Assembly (NCBI GenBank): GCA_965655865.1 | Contig: CBFHJJ010000007.1 | Span: 1-64,000 of the forward strand | From: MAG-121220-bin8 sp965655865 | GTDB lineage: Bacteria; Bacteroidota; Bacteroidia; Flavobacteriales; Flavobacteriaceae | Direction: 5' to 3' | Length of the DNA: 64,000 bases | Shown: one piece after another, positions 7,465-16,230 of the stretch | Numbering within the stretch: position 1 is the stretch's first letter | Layout: each line of letters begins with the position of its first letter | Notes under the pieces: generated by a model | What the model was told of the DNA's origin: nothing | What the model saw: only the letters and a program-made list of their open reading frames with translations | The model's database searches: none | Translations under genes and position numbers: made by a program

Positions 7465-8085
7465 ATGAAACATATTACAAAACAAGATTTAAAAGATATG
7501 AATCGCATATATCGTTTAAATTTAATAAACAGTTGTACTGGCTATAAATCTGCTAATTTAATTGGAACAGTTTCTACACAAAACATTCATAATGTCGCAG
7601 TATTTAGCTCCATAACTCACCTAGGAAGTGACCCAGCTTTACTAACTTTCATCGTAAGGCCTACAACTGTTCCTAGAGATACTTATAAAAATATAATTGA
7701 CAACAAAGAATTTACAGTTAATCACATAAATGTTGATGACATTAAAGAAGCTCACCACACATCTGCAAGATATCCATCTGTTATTTCTGAATTTGATATG
7801 ACTAAACTAGAAAAAGAATTTAAGGATGATTATAAGTCACCATTTGTAAAATCATCAAGAATTAAATTAGGATGTAAATACTTAAATCAATACGAAATTA
7901 AAGAAAATAACACTTTATTAATAGTTGCTGAAATAAACGATATTTATTTCAGCGAAGAAATTATTCAAAATGACGGCTGGTTAAACTTAGAAAAAGCTAA
8001 AACTGTAACTGTTAATGGACTTGACGGTTATGCACTACCCAGCCTTGTAAGTAGGTTTGAATATGCTAAAAGAAAAAATGAATAA
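7465..8085 (+). CDS. Flavin reductase-like FMN-binding split-barrel protein
   Basis: 206 residues from the ATG at 7465. That start is preferred to an upstream in-frame TTG at 7447, which falls within the TAnnTTTG promoter box. The split-barrel flavin-binding core shows L-I-G-T-V-S-T-x-N-I-x-N-V-A-V-F-S-S and P-T-T-V-P-R-D-T-Y-K-N-I, which match the flavoredoxin/flavin reductase family common in Flavobacteriia. It probably binds FMN and reduces flavin or an unknown partner in the cytoplasm. The stop overlaps the O-methyltransferase start by 8 nt, indicating translational coupling. Confidence 0.85.
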   Translation: MKHITKQDLKDMNRIYRLNLINSCTGYKSANLIGTVSTQNIHNVAVFSSITHLGSDPALLTFIVRPTTVPRDTYKNIIDNKEFTVNHINVDDIKEAHHTSARYPSVISEFDMTKLEKEFKDDYKSPFVKSSRIKLGCKYLNQYEIKENNTLLIVAEINDIYFSEEIIQNDGWLNLEKAKTVTVNGLDGYALPSLVSRFEYAKRKNE

Positions 8086-8719
8086 TTTTATAGACACTAA
8101 AATTTTAGAGTACTCTGAACTCAATTCGCAAAAAGAACCTGCCTTATTGAAGGAACTCAACAGAGAAACTCACTTAAAAATTTTAAATCCCAGAATGTTA
8201 AGTGGTGCTTTTCAAGGAAGACTAATGTCACTTATATCTAAATTAATTAACCCTAAAAAAGTATTAGAGATAGGAACTTACACAGGATATTCTGCATTAT
8301 GTTTATATGAGGGGTTAGATGAAAATGGTTTAATTCATACTATTGATAAAAACGAAGAACTGGTTGAAATTCAAAAAAAATATTTTGAAAAAACTGGAGA
8401 AAAAGAAAAATTCATTCAACATCTAGGAGATGCTCTTAAAATAATTCCAACAATCAATGAAACTTTTGATTTAATTTTTTTAGACGCAGATAAAGAAAAT
8501 TATATAAATTATTTTAATTGTATAATAAATAAATTAAATAAAAAAGGAGTGATTTTGGCTGACAATGTGCTTTGGAGCGGAAAGGTAGCAGATGAAAAAC
8601 AACAAGATGACACAACAAAAATATTAAGAGAGTTTAATAATATGGTAAATAATGATAATAGAGTAGAAACGATATTACTTCCTGTAAGGGATGGCATTTC
8701 TTTAATTAGAAAAATCTAA
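8078..8719 (+). CDS. Class I SAM-dependent O-methyltransferase (catechol/caffeoyl-CoA type)
   Basis: 213 residues from the ATG at 8078. Family members begin with about this spacing before Q-K-E-P-A-L-L and P-R-M-L-S-G, so upstream in-frame codons are not needed. SAM motif I is V-L-E-I-G-T-Y-T-G-Y-S-A-L; F-L-D-A-D-K-E and A-D-N-V-L-W-S-G-K-V supply the metal-binding Asp and Asn of the O-methyltransferase family 3. It methylates a small hydroxylated substrate, not identifiable here. It overlaps the flavin reductase by 8 nt and converges on tatA with shared stop bases (CTAA). Confidence 0.9.
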   Translation: MNNFIDTKILEYSELNSQKEPALLKELNRETHLKILNPRMLSGAFQGRLMSLISKLINPKKVLEIGTYTGYSALCLYEGLDENGLIHTIDKNEELVEIQKKYFEKTGEKEKFIQHLGDALKIIPTINETFDLIFLDADKENYINYFNCIINKLNKKGVILADNVLWSGKVADEKQQDDTTKILREFNNMVNNDNRVETILLPVRDGISLIRKI

Positions 8720-8979
8720 AATTTTCTTTTTATTGACCCTCCTAAATCGTCCATTTTTTCTTTCACTTCATCAATTTCTTTTTTTATTGAATCAGTATCA
8801 ATTCCTTGATTTTCAGCACTTTTTTTTATTTCAGACTTAATATCTTCAGTTGCGTCTTTAACTTGACGAATACCCTTTCCAAGTCCTTTGGCTATTTCAG
8901 GAATTTTATCGGCTCCAAATACTAATAAGACAATTAATCCGATAAAAAGAATTTCGGGACCACTTATAAATAAGATCAT
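8716..8979 (-). CDS. tatA: TatA/TatE twin-arginine translocase subunit
   Basis: 87 residues: a single N-terminal helix (about 4-20, with G-P-E-I-L-F-I-G), the F-G-A-D-K-I-P-E-I-A-K-G-L-G-K-G hinge and amphipathic helix, then a charged, coiled-coil-like tail. This is the pore-forming subunit for folded protein export across the inner membrane. TatC is not in the window. It follows the M1 peptidase gene but is separated by a strong hairpin terminator, so it is probably transcribed separately. TATATTTA upstream is one base off the promoter consensus. Confidence 0.92.
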   Translation of the reverse strand: MILFISGPEILFIGLIVLLVFGADKIPEIAKGLGKGIRQVKDATEDIKSEIKKSAENQGIDTDSIKKEIDEVKEKMDDLGGSIKRKF

Positions 8980-9005
8980 AAATAATTTTATTAATGTAAA
9001 TATAA

Positions 9006-9037
9006 AAAAAAGGTCAATTAAAAAATTGACCTTTTTT
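9006..9037 (-). terminator. Intrinsic terminator after the M1 aminopeptidase gene
   Basis: Perfect 14-bp arms (A6-GGTCAATT and its complement) around a 4-nt loop, followed on the minus strand by a run of T. It begins two bases after the peptidase stop codon. It is the only hairpin in the window that has both a terminator form and a gene ending directly before it. Confidence 0.85.
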
Positions 9038-9038
9038 A

Positions 9039-11315
9039 TTAACCTTTAACCTTTGATTTAAATTTATCAAATTCAGACTCATCTTGCTTTTTAGGCCATG
9101 AATTATTTGATGTATCAATATCAGCTGTTTCTAAATCTGGATCTAAATTAATATTTATAATTTTTTTATTTGAAGTAATTAATTTTTTTACTTCATTATC
9201 ATTTTTTCTCCACACTTGAGCAGGATAAGTAACTCTTTTTGTTGTTCCATCTTCGTATTCAAAATCAACAATAATAGGCATAACTAAACCTCCTGGTTTT
9301 TCAAAAATAACTTCATAAAAGAATTTTGGAACTTCTTTGTTAGAAACTTCATTTTCTTTAAGATAATTATTAAGGAGTTTAGAATTTTCTAAAGGATCTT
9401 TGTCTTTAATACTATTAGTATCATTTTCAAAATTTTCTAAAAATACTAATGGTCTTAGTTTTGTAATTCCTCGTTCTTCCATTATTTTTTTCACTGCAAC
9501 ACTGGGTTCGTTAGAAACAAAATACTGATTCACTTCCTTAATTCCAATATCAACATAATCAGTTGTATAAAACCATCCTCTCCAAAACCAATCTAAATCA
9601 ACAGCAGATGCATCCTCCATAGTTCTAAAAAAATCTTCAGGACTTGGATGCTTAAACATCCAACGCTTTGAATATGTTTTAAAAGCATGATCAAATAATT
9701 CTTTACCCATAACTGTTTCTCTTAAAATATTAAGAGCCGTAGCAGGCTTACCATAAGCATTAGGACCTAAGCTGTATACATTTTCAGGATTTGACATTAT
9801 AGGTGCTAACGAATTTTGATCTACACTCATATAATTAGCAATATCTTTGGCTTTTCCTCTTCTAGAGGGATATTCTTTTAATGGATAAATAATATCCGGG
9901 ATATCTTTACCTAATTTTTGTTCAGTAATGTATTGAACAAAAGTATTAATTCCTTCATCCATCCAAGCCCATTGTCTTTCATCATTATTGACAATCATTG
10001 GAAACCAGTTATGTCCAACCTCATGAATTATCACACCAATCATTCCAAATTTCACATCATCAGAATAAGATCCATCTATATTAGGTCTTCCAAAATTAAA
10101 ACATATCATGGGGTATTCCATTCCAATTTGTTTTGCGTGAACAGAAATGGCTTTATGGTAAGGATAATCAAATGTGTAATCTGAATAAGTTTTTAACGTT
10201 TCAGCTACAACAACAGTTGAATAATCTTCCCACAAAGGGTTACCTTCCTTTGGATACATAGAAACAGCCATCACATCTTTATCTCCAATTTTAACTGCCA
10301 TCATATCCCAAATAAACTTTCTTGAAGTTGCAAAAGCAAAATCTCTAACATTTTCAGCTTGAAAATGCCATGTTTTTTTCTTTTTTGAAAACCCTTTTTC
10401 GACTTCTTCTGCCTCAGCCTGAGTAACAATCATTACAGGCTTATCATATGTTTTTTTAGCTTTATTGTAACGTTTAATCATTTCCTTAGAAAATACATTT
10501 TTTCTATTTTGAAGTTCACCAGTTGCATCTAAAATGTGATCAGAAGGGACAGTTATTTTTACATCATAATTTCCGAATGGTAATGCAAACTCACCGTCTC
10601 CCCAAAATTGATAATTTTGCCAGCCTTCAACTTCGTTATAGACAGCCATTCTAGGGAAAAATTGAGCTATAATATACACTCTATTACCATCCTTATCAAA
10701 CGACTCATAACCAGATCTTCCGTCCTGATTAACATGATCTTGAATATTATACCACCACTTAATTGAAAAAGAAAAACTTTCACCACTTTTTAAGATGTTA
10801 GGCAAATCAACTCTCATCATGGTTTGATTCACAAAATGTTCTAATGGTTTCTTGTTTTCATCAACAACGTAATCGATATTAAATCCTCCATCAAATGAAT
10901 CAGTTAAAAATTCTTTTGTAAAACCAGATGGAAGATATGCGGGAGAAACACCACCTCCATCAATTAGAAGAGATGGAGAATCTTTTTTTCTTATGTTTTG
11001 ATCTAATTGAACCCATAAATATTCTAAATTATCAGGTGAATTATTAGTATATGTTATTGTTTCGGAACCATAAATTCTTTTATTTTCGTCATCTAACTCA
11101 ATATCCATTTTGTAATCAGCTTGTTGCTGATAATATGCTGGGCCTGGTGCTCCGGATGCTGTTCTAAACATATTAGGAGAAGAAAATTCTTGATAAAGTT
11201 GTCTAAACTTATTTACATTAATATTCTCCTGATTTCTTTCTTTTGCATCCTGAGAAAAACCAACAGATGAGACAAAAAACCCAAAAACTAGTAATAGTAT
11301 ATTTTTATAATTCAT
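9039..11315 (-). CDS. Secreted M1 family zinc aminopeptidase
   Basis: 758 residues, Sec signal peptide ending near F-S-Q. Gluzincin motif H431-E-V-G-H435-N with the third zinc ligand Glu454 (HExxH-x18-E) in W-M-D-E-G-I. The exopeptidase motif is G-M-E-Y-P-M rather than the GAMEN of classical M1 enzymes, as in the Bacteroidota subgroup. It removes N-terminal residues from peptides in the periplasm or at the surface. The downstream side has a hairpin terminator. Upstream on the same strand are a DUF6702 gene and two regulatory-domain genes, an arrangement I recall as common in Flavobacteriia. Confidence 0.92.
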   Translation of the reverse strand: MNYKNILLLVFGFFVSSVGFSQDAKERNQENINVNKFRQLYQEFSSPNMFRTASGAPGPAYYQQQADYKMDIELDDENKRIYGSETITYTNNSPDNLEYLWVQLDQNIRKKDSPSLLIDGGGVSPAYLPSGFTKEFLTDSFDGGFNIDYVVDENKKPLEHFVNQTMMRVDLPNILKSGESFSFSIKWWYNIQDHVNQDGRSGYESFDKDGNRVYIIAQFFPRMAVYNEVEGWQNYQFWGDGEFALPFGNYDVKITVPSDHILDATGELQNRKNVFSKEMIKRYNKAKKTYDKPVMIVTQAEAEEVEKGFSKKKKTWHFQAENVRDFAFATSRKFIWDMMAVKIGDKDVMAVSMYPKEGNPLWEDYSTVVVAETLKTYSDYTFDYPYHKAISVHAKQIGMEYPMICFNFGRPNIDGSYSDDVKFGMIGVIIHEVGHNWFPMIVNNDERQWAWMDEGINTFVQYITEQKLGKDIPDIIYPLKEYPSRRGKAKDIANYMSVDQNSLAPIMSNPENVYSLGPNAYGKPATALNILRETVMGKELFDHAFKTYSKRWMFKHPSPEDFFRTMEDASAVDLDWFWRGWFYTTDYVDIGIKEVNQYFVSNEPSVAVKKIMEERGITKLRPLVFLENFENDTNSIKDKDPLENSKLLNNYLKENEVSNKEVPKFFYEVIFEKPGGLVMPIIVDFEYEDGTTKRVTYPAQVWRKNDNEVKKLITSNKKIININLDPDLETADIDTSNNSWPKKQDESEFDKFKSKVKG

Positions 11316-11351
11316 AATTATTTTTTTGAAATTTAAAATTAATAAAATTGT

Positions 11352-11840
11352 TTAGATATTTAATGACAGAACAGAATTATTAAATCTTGAAATAAAACTC
11401 TTTTTTATACCATCCTTTTTTACATGAACAATATTTTGTTGTTTACTATAAAGATCAAACAAAAGTTTATTGTCTAAACTAATAATATTAAAACTAGGAA
11501 GATTTTCAATTTCTAAATAAAACACAAACATGTCATTTTTATTTTCTAAACCTAAATAGTTTAATTTATTTTTAACATCATCAAATGAAACAGTGAGAAA
11601 AGTATTAAAATAATTATTAATATTATTATGATAGGTAGAGTCGATAAGTACCTGGTCAGTTAATACATGATTTATAGAATATTTTTTTTTGAGAGCATCT
11701 TTAAAATCATCTTTGAATAATCTTACAGTAATTTGAAGAGAATTAGCGTCTGTGAAATTAAAAAGGGATGTACTCACATAGTATTTATGAGAAGAAAACC
11801 CCAAACAAAAAACTATTAAAAGCAATTTTAATTTATTCAT
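11352..11840 (-). CDS. DUF6702 family protein, secreted
   Basis: 162 residues from the ATG at 11840; earlier in-frame starts at 11852 (ATG) and 11864 (TTG) put extra polar residues before the signal peptide (MNKLKLLLIVFCLGFSSHK) and are less likely. The mature start H-K-Y-Y-V-S, the segment V-R-L-F-K-D-D-F and the later F-Y-L-E-I-E-N / K-L-L-F-D-L-Y-S-K-Q-Q-N-I-V motif match the DUF6702 proteins found beside M1 peptidases in Flavobacteriia. Function unknown. It overlaps the preceding gene by 8 nt. Confidence 0.75.
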   Translation of the reverse strand: MNKLKLLLIVFCLGFSSHKYYVSTSLFNFTDANSLQITVRLFKDDFKDALKKKYSINHVLTDQVLIDSTYHNNINNYFNTFLTVSFDDVKNKLNYLGLENKNDMFVFYLEIENLPSFNIISLDNKLLFDLYSKQQNIVHVKKDGIKKSFISRFNNSVLSLNI

Positions 11841-12621
11841 TTCTACTTTCATAAAATATATCAAATGCTTCTAAAACTAATCCATGATTAGATAATCTAA
11901 AATCATTTTGGATTGAACTATTTTCAATAGCTCCGATAACAAATTCATAAACTTCATCTTGCGTTAGATTATAGGATCTTGTAAAAAAACTAACACCATA
12001 AAACTCTATAACATCTAATGTAGTTATGTTTTGCTTATCCCAAACTCTTCTTTTTTTTAACCTTTTATAGTATCCACTTAAATTTTTATATAAAGCTTCA
12101 ATATTAATTGCCATCACTGGTAAACCAATAAAAGGTACAATTTTTTCAATTTTTTCTTCTCTAATTCCTTTAAAACCAGGAATACCAACATCATCAAAAT
12201 TTATTGGAACCTTTACATTAGAATTTGCCATATCGTCTAGTATATTTCCTGACAAGTTATGAGACCTAACTACTACATTATTTAATTGATTGATAAATTG
12301 ATCAACATAAACTTTTAAATATGATTGGTCCAATATTTCTGCTTCCATTATAATAACTCTTGGTTTAATTTGAACTGAAGATATTACAATAGTGTCTTGT
12401 AGTTTAATTCCAATTTCAAAGATTCCGTTAATATCAGTTATTGTTTTAGAACCACTTGTCTTATTTATAATATGAATTCCACTAATGTTTATGGAATCAT
12501 TTACAATTTCACCTTTTAAAACTTTAAAGTTTTGTTTAGTTTGTGAAAAACAAGAAATTAATCCTAAAAAAAAACAAACTATAAAACTAACTTCTATCGA
12601 GTACCTTTTTAAATTTATCAC
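11833..12621 (-). CDS. Carboxypeptidase-like regulatory (beta-sandwich) domain protein, paralogue 2
   Basis: 262 residues from a GTG at 12621; no closer Met exists, and the GTG gives a good signal peptide (L-I-S-C could be a lipobox, or cleavage after F-S-Q). Residues about 33-110 form a CarboxypepD_reg-like beta-sandwich: G-E-I-V-N-D-S-I-N-I-S-G-I-H-I-I-N, then T-D-I-N-G-I-F-E-I and V-I-S-S-V-Q. The C-terminal half is family-specific and has no known function. It overlaps the 3' end of its paralogue by 35 nt and the DUF6702 gene by 8 nt. Envelope location is likely. Confidence 0.72.
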   Translation of the reverse strand: MINLKRYSIEVSFIVCFFLGLISCFSQTKQNFKVLKGEIVNDSINISGIHIINKTSGSKTITDINGIFEIGIKLQDTIVISSVQIKPRVIIMEAEILDQSYLKVYVDQFINQLNNVVVRSHNLSGNILDDMANSNVKVPINFDDVGIPGFKGIREEKIEKIVPFIGLPVMAINIEALYKNLSGYYKRLKKRRVWDKQNITTLDVIEFYGVSFFTRSYNLTQDEVYEFVIGAIENSSIQNDFRLSNHGLVLEAFDIFYESRNE

Positions 12622-13330
12622 TTTGTTTAATTAGAAAATCTAACAGCTGAAATTCATTGCTTTTTTTAAATAAAAATTTTGAAGGAAATTTATCATCACA
12701 GAACAATAAAAATTCAGAGATATTTTGTTTTTTTAGCCCAAGATTTTTTACAAAAAAAGCATCATCGTAGACCTCTCTTATTAAATCACTTGGTTTATAA
12801 TTAACATTACTTAATTGACTATCTATTTCTCCACTTTTGGAAGTTGATTTAGCTATCATTTTATAAAGATTTATAAAATTTAATCCATTATTGAATGTTC
12901 CTGCTTTTAAAATTTGGTTTTCAATTTTAGATGATTTATCAAAATTGTAATAAGTTCTTTTAAATTCTTCCTCCTTTAGATCTAAAAACTTTTCAGTATT
13001 TTCCGGACCAACAACTACTTCGTCTAATACAGTTACCTTTTCATTCACATCTATAACTAAACGACTTTTTTGAAGTATTTCTTTATTTATGACAACTGAT
13101 CTTATTTGATATTGAACAGACGAAAAAACAAGTCGGTCATTTAGCTTAACTAACATTTCAAATTCTCCTTCACCATCTGTTATTGTAGCTTGTCTACTTG
13201 TATTATTTACTACGTTAGCAGATATCACATTGCTATTTTTATACAACACTTTTCCTCTGATCCAGGTTCTGTTCTCTGATTGAGAATAAACAAAGTTTGA
13301 AATAAAAAATAATATTAAAAAGTATCTCAT
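12587..13330 (-). CDS. Carboxypeptidase-like regulatory (beta-sandwich) domain protein, paralogue 1
   Basis: 247 residues with signal peptide (cleavage near V-Y-S-Q). The N-terminal domain (G-K-V-L-Y-K-N-S-N-V-I-S-A-N-V-V-N ... T-D-G-E-G-E-F-E-M ... V-F-S-S-V-Q) aligns along its length with the next gene, so the two are tandem paralogues. In both, L-x-x-V-V-V closes the domain. The C-terminal part differs between them. Start codon is 14 nt downstream of the tRNA-Gly 3' end, so the transcript probably carries the tRNA at its 5' end. Function unknown. Confidence 0.72.
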   Translation of the reverse strand: MRYFLILFFISNFVYSQSENRTWIRGKVLYKNSNVISANVVNNTSRQATITDGEGEFEMLVKLNDRLVFSSVQYQIRSVVINKEILQKSRLVIDVNEKVTVLDEVVVGPENTEKFLDLKEEEFKRTYYNFDKSSKIENQILKAGTFNNGLNFINLYKMIAKSTSKSGEIDSQLSNVNYKPSDLIREVYDDAFFVKNLGLKKQNISEFLLFCDDKFPSKFLFKKSNEFQLLDFLIKQSDKFKKVLDRS

Positions 13331-13344
13331 TCAAAATAAAATTG

Positions 13345-13417
13345 AGCGGGAGACCGGGTTCGAACCGGCGACATTCAGCTTGGAAGGCTGACGCTCTACC
13401 AACTGAGCTACTCCCGC
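13345..13417 (-). tRNA. tRNA-Gly (anticodon TCC)
   Basis: 73-nt cloverleaf on the minus strand: acceptor GCGGGAG/CTCCCGC with discriminator T, D-arm GCTCAGTTGGTAGAGC, anticodon stem TCAGC/GCTGA with loop CTTCCAA, T-arm GCCGG-TTCGAAC-CCGGT. CCA is not encoded. It lies 14 nt upstream of a protein start codon on the same strand. Confidence 0.95.
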
Positions 13418-13494
13418 GTTATTACAAATATAAAAATTAATGAATTGTTAAATTATAATAATAACAACTAAATATATTATTAATTTTAACTTAC

Positions 13495-13950
13495 ATGAGT
13501 TTTATTTTAAAAAAAGTTGAAAACACAGATTTATATCCTCTTAGAAACAAAGTCTTAAGAAATAACAAAGGTTTTAAATACTGTAAATTTGATGGAGACG
13601 AAAATAAAGATTCAGTTCATTTTGCTGTAATTAAAAATAAATCAATTATAGGAGGGGTTTCTCTAATTAAAAACAACACTAATGATATTAAATCATTAAT
13701 AAGTATTCAACTTAGAGGAATGGCAGTTTATAAAAATTATCAAAAAAATAAAATTGGTTCATTATTACTTAACAAAGTCGAGTCCTATTGCGTTAAAAAT
13801 AATATTGACTGTGTATGGATGAATGCAAGATCCGAAGCATTGAAATTTTATTTAAAAAATGGTTACACAAAAACCAAAAAAAGTTTTAATATTGATGGTA
13901 TTGGAAAACATTATGTCATTTATAAAAAATTAAATGAAAAAGGATATTAA
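13495..13950 (+). CDS. GNAT family N-acetyltransferase
   Basis: 151 residues. The acetyl-CoA-binding core lies at about 71-96 (I-Q-L-R-G-M-A-V then Y-Q-K-N-K-I-G-S-L-L-L), followed by W-M-N-A-R and F-Y-L-K-N-G-Y, the usual GNAT C-terminal strand. Cytosolic; acyl acceptor unknown. Its 3' end overlaps the M15 peptidase start by 17 nt, which implies coupled translation. Confidence 0.85.
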   Translation: MSFILKKVENTDLYPLRNKVLRNNKGFKYCKFDGDENKDSVHFAVIKNKSIIGGVSLIKNNTNDIKSLISIQLRGMAVYKNYQKNKIGSLLLNKVESYCVKNNIDCVWMNARSEALKFYLKNGYTKTKKSFNIDGIGKHYVIYKKLNEKGY

Positions 13951-14650
13951 ATTTTTATTTCTTCTATTTTTTTTAATTTGTAATAAAAATTACTCTCAAA
14001 AAATTATGAATTTAGACTTTGTTAACGGAATTAAACATAATGATCTAGTTGGAGACAGTTTAAAACTAGAATCTCAGACATTTTTTGCTTTTAAAAAAAT
14101 GGAGAAAGCCGCAAAAAAAGACGGTATTATTTTGAAAATTGTTTCAGCTCATAGATCTTTTGAAAGACAAAATTTTATTTGGAATAAAAAATATAACAAA
14201 TTTATCAATGAATATTCATTAAATCCATCGGATGCTATTAATGAAATTATTCGTTTTTCTACTATCCCTGGAACATCTCGACACCATTGGGGAACCGATA
14301 TAGACATCATTGATGGTAAATATCCAGATGAAAAAAATGTTTTAATGTCGGAAAAATATGAGAAGGGAGGAGTTTTTTATGACTTAAAAAAATGGCTTTC
14401 AAATAATTCAGAAAAATATGGCTTTTACCTTACCTACAACAATGATCCAAAAAGAAAGGGATTTGAATACGAACCATGGCATTACAGTTACAAACCAAGC
14501 TCCAAAAAATATTTAAAACTGTTAATTAGTTCTGATTTAGAAAAACTTTTCAAAAACAAGAATCTAAATGGTCATCAATATTTTGACAAAAAATTTATTG
14601 ATAAATATATTTCAGAATTTATAATGGATATTAATCCTGATTTAAAATAA
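13934..14650 (+). CDS. M15 family D-alanyl-D-alanine carboxypeptidase (VanY-like)
   Basis: 238 residues with signal peptide (about 1-22). Zinc motif S115-R-H117-H-W-G-T-D-I-D124 corresponds to SxHxxGxAxD, and E-P-W-H-Y near 180 supplies the third ligand. The upstream A-H-R-S-F-x-R-Q motif is typical. It trims the terminal D-Ala from peptidoglycan stem peptides in the periplasm, fitting the wall-synthesis genes elsewhere in the window. Overlaps the acetyltransferase by 17 nt. Confidence 0.9.
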   Translation: MKKDIKFLFLLFFLICNKNYSQKIMNLDFVNGIKHNDLVGDSLKLESQTFFAFKKMEKAAKKDGIILKIVSAHRSFERQNFIWNKKYNKFINEYSLNPSDAINEIIRFSTIPGTSRHHWGTDIDIIDGKYPDEKNVLMSEKYEKGGVFYDLKKWLSNNSEKYGFYLTYNNDPKRKGFEYEPWHYSYKPSSKKYLKLLISSDLEKLFKNKNLNGHQYFDKKFIDKYISEFIMDINPDLK

Positions 14651-14669
14651 ACGATCCTAAGATTATAAT

Positions 14670-14677
14670 TATATTTG
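14670..14677 (+). promoter_or_regulatory. -7 promoter box for gpmI operon
   Basis: TATATTTG, exact TAnnTTTG match ending 24 nt before the TTG start at 14702. It supports a transcript beginning near 14684 and therefore the TTG start, since no in-frame ATG lies between. Confidence 0.55.
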
Positions 14678-14701
14678 TAATGTAATATTAATCACTATCC
14701 T

Positions 14702-16228
14702 TTGACAAATAATAAGAAAGTTCTTTTAATGATTTTAGATGGTTGGGGTATTGCTAAAGAACCATCTGTTTCAGCTATTGACAAGGCACAGACACCATAC
14801 ATTGATTCTTTATACGACAAACATGCTAATTCAAAGTTAATTACTTATGGTGCTGGAGTTGGACTTCCTGAGGGTCAAATGGGAAATAGTGAGGTAGGTC
14901 ACATGAATCTTGGAGCTGGAAGAATAGTCTATCAAGATTTCGCTAAAATTAATTTAGATATCGATCAAAATAAATTTAAAGAATTAAAAAATTTAAAAAA
15001 TCCATTAAAAAAAGTTCAAGAAAATAAAAAGAAATTACACTTAATTGGTTTAGTTTCTGACGGTGGAGTACACTCTCACATCAATCACTTGGAGGCTATT
15101 TTAAAATTAACTGGTGAGATGAATTTAGAAAAAGTTTTTGTTCATGCTTTTACTGACGGAAGAGATGTAGATCCAAAATCAGGCAAAGGTTTTATAGAAA
15201 GAATTGAAAAACATACTCAATCTAATGGAGCCACTTTAGCAAGTGTAATTGGAAGATATTATGCAATGGATAGAGACAAAAGATGGGAAAGAACAAAAAA
15301 ATGTTATGATCTTTTGGTAAGCGGAAAGGGTATTAAAACTTCGAATATATCAAAATCTATAAACGAATCTTATGAGAATAACATTAGCGACGAATTTATT
15401 GAGCCAATAGTTGCCGTTGATAAAAATAACAACCCAAAAGCTATTATTGAAAATGGTGATTTTGTTATATTTTTTAATTTTAGGACAGATAGAGGTAGAC
15501 AACTTACTCAGGTTTTATCTCAAAATGATTTCTTGGAAAACGGTATGTCAAAACTTGACTTAGAGTTTATAACTATGACCAACTACAATGAATCCTTTAA
15601 AGGAATTAAAAAAATATATGAAAAAGATAACTTGAATGATACTTTAGGTGAAATTCTTTCAAAAAATAAAAAAAGTCAAATTAGAATTGCAGAAACTGAA
15701 AAATATCCACACGTTACATTTTTTTTCAATGGTGGAAGAGAAGAAGCTTATAAAGGTGAAAAGAGAATACTCTGTCAATCTCCAAAAGTCGCTACCTATG
15801 ATTTAAAACCTGAGATGAGTGCTTATGAAATAACTGATGCTATTATTCCAGAAATTGAAAAAGGAGAAGTTGATTTTATTTGTTTAAATTTTGCTAATCC
15901 AGACATGGTTGGACATACTGGTGTAATGTCTGCAGCTATAAAAGCGTGTGAAACAGTAGATATTTGTACAAAGCGTATAATTGAAAAAGCAAAAGACAAA
16001 GACTATTCAATTTTAGTAATTGCTGACCATGGAAATTCAGATATAATGATAAATAAAGACGGTTCACCCAATACAGCACACACAACTAACATGGTTCCAT
16101 TAATTTTAATTGACAACGATATTAAAAAAATTCAAAATGGAATTCTTGGTGACATTGCACCCACAATTCTTGATATTATGAATGTAGAAATTCCTGATAA
16201 AATGACCTGTAAATCTTTAATCATTTAA
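14702..16228 (+). CDS. gpmI: 2,3-bisphosphoglycerate-independent phosphoglycerate mutase
   Basis: 508 residues, normal length. M-I-L-D13-G-W-G at the N-terminus and catalytic Ser63 in M-G-N-S-E-V-G-H identify GpmI; D-G-R-D-V and I-A-D-H-G-N-S-D (metal ligands) follow. It interconverts 3- and 2-phosphoglycerate with Mn. The start codon is TTG: five residues precede the conserved V-L-L-M-I-L-D, as in relatives, and no ATG is available. First gene of a tight operon (next start 2 nt after the stop). Confidence 0.95.
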   Translation: MTNNKKVLLMILDGWGIAKEPSVSAIDKAQTPYIDSLYDKHANSKLITYGAGVGLPEGQMGNSEVGHMNLGAGRIVYQDFAKINLDIDQNKFKELKNLKNPLKKVQENKKKLHLIGLVSDGGVHSHINHLEAILKLTGEMNLEKVFVHAFTDGRDVDPKSGKGFIERIEKHTQSNGATLASVIGRYYAMDRDKRWERTKKCYDLLVSGKGIKTSNISKSINESYENNISDEFIEPIVAVDKNNNPKAIIENGDFVIFFNFRTDRGRQLTQVLSQNDFLENGMSKLDLEFITMTNYNESFKGIKKIYEKDNLNDTLGEILSKNKKSQIRIAETEKYPHVTFFFNGGREEAYKGEKRILCQSPKVATYDLKPEMSAYEITDAIIPEIEKGEVDFICLNFANPDMVGHTGVMSAAIKACETVDICTKRIIEKAKDKDYSILVIADHGNSDIMINKDGSPNTAHTTNMVPLILIDNDIKKIQNGILGDIAPTILDIMNVEIPDKMTCKSLII

Positions 16229-16230
16229 GA

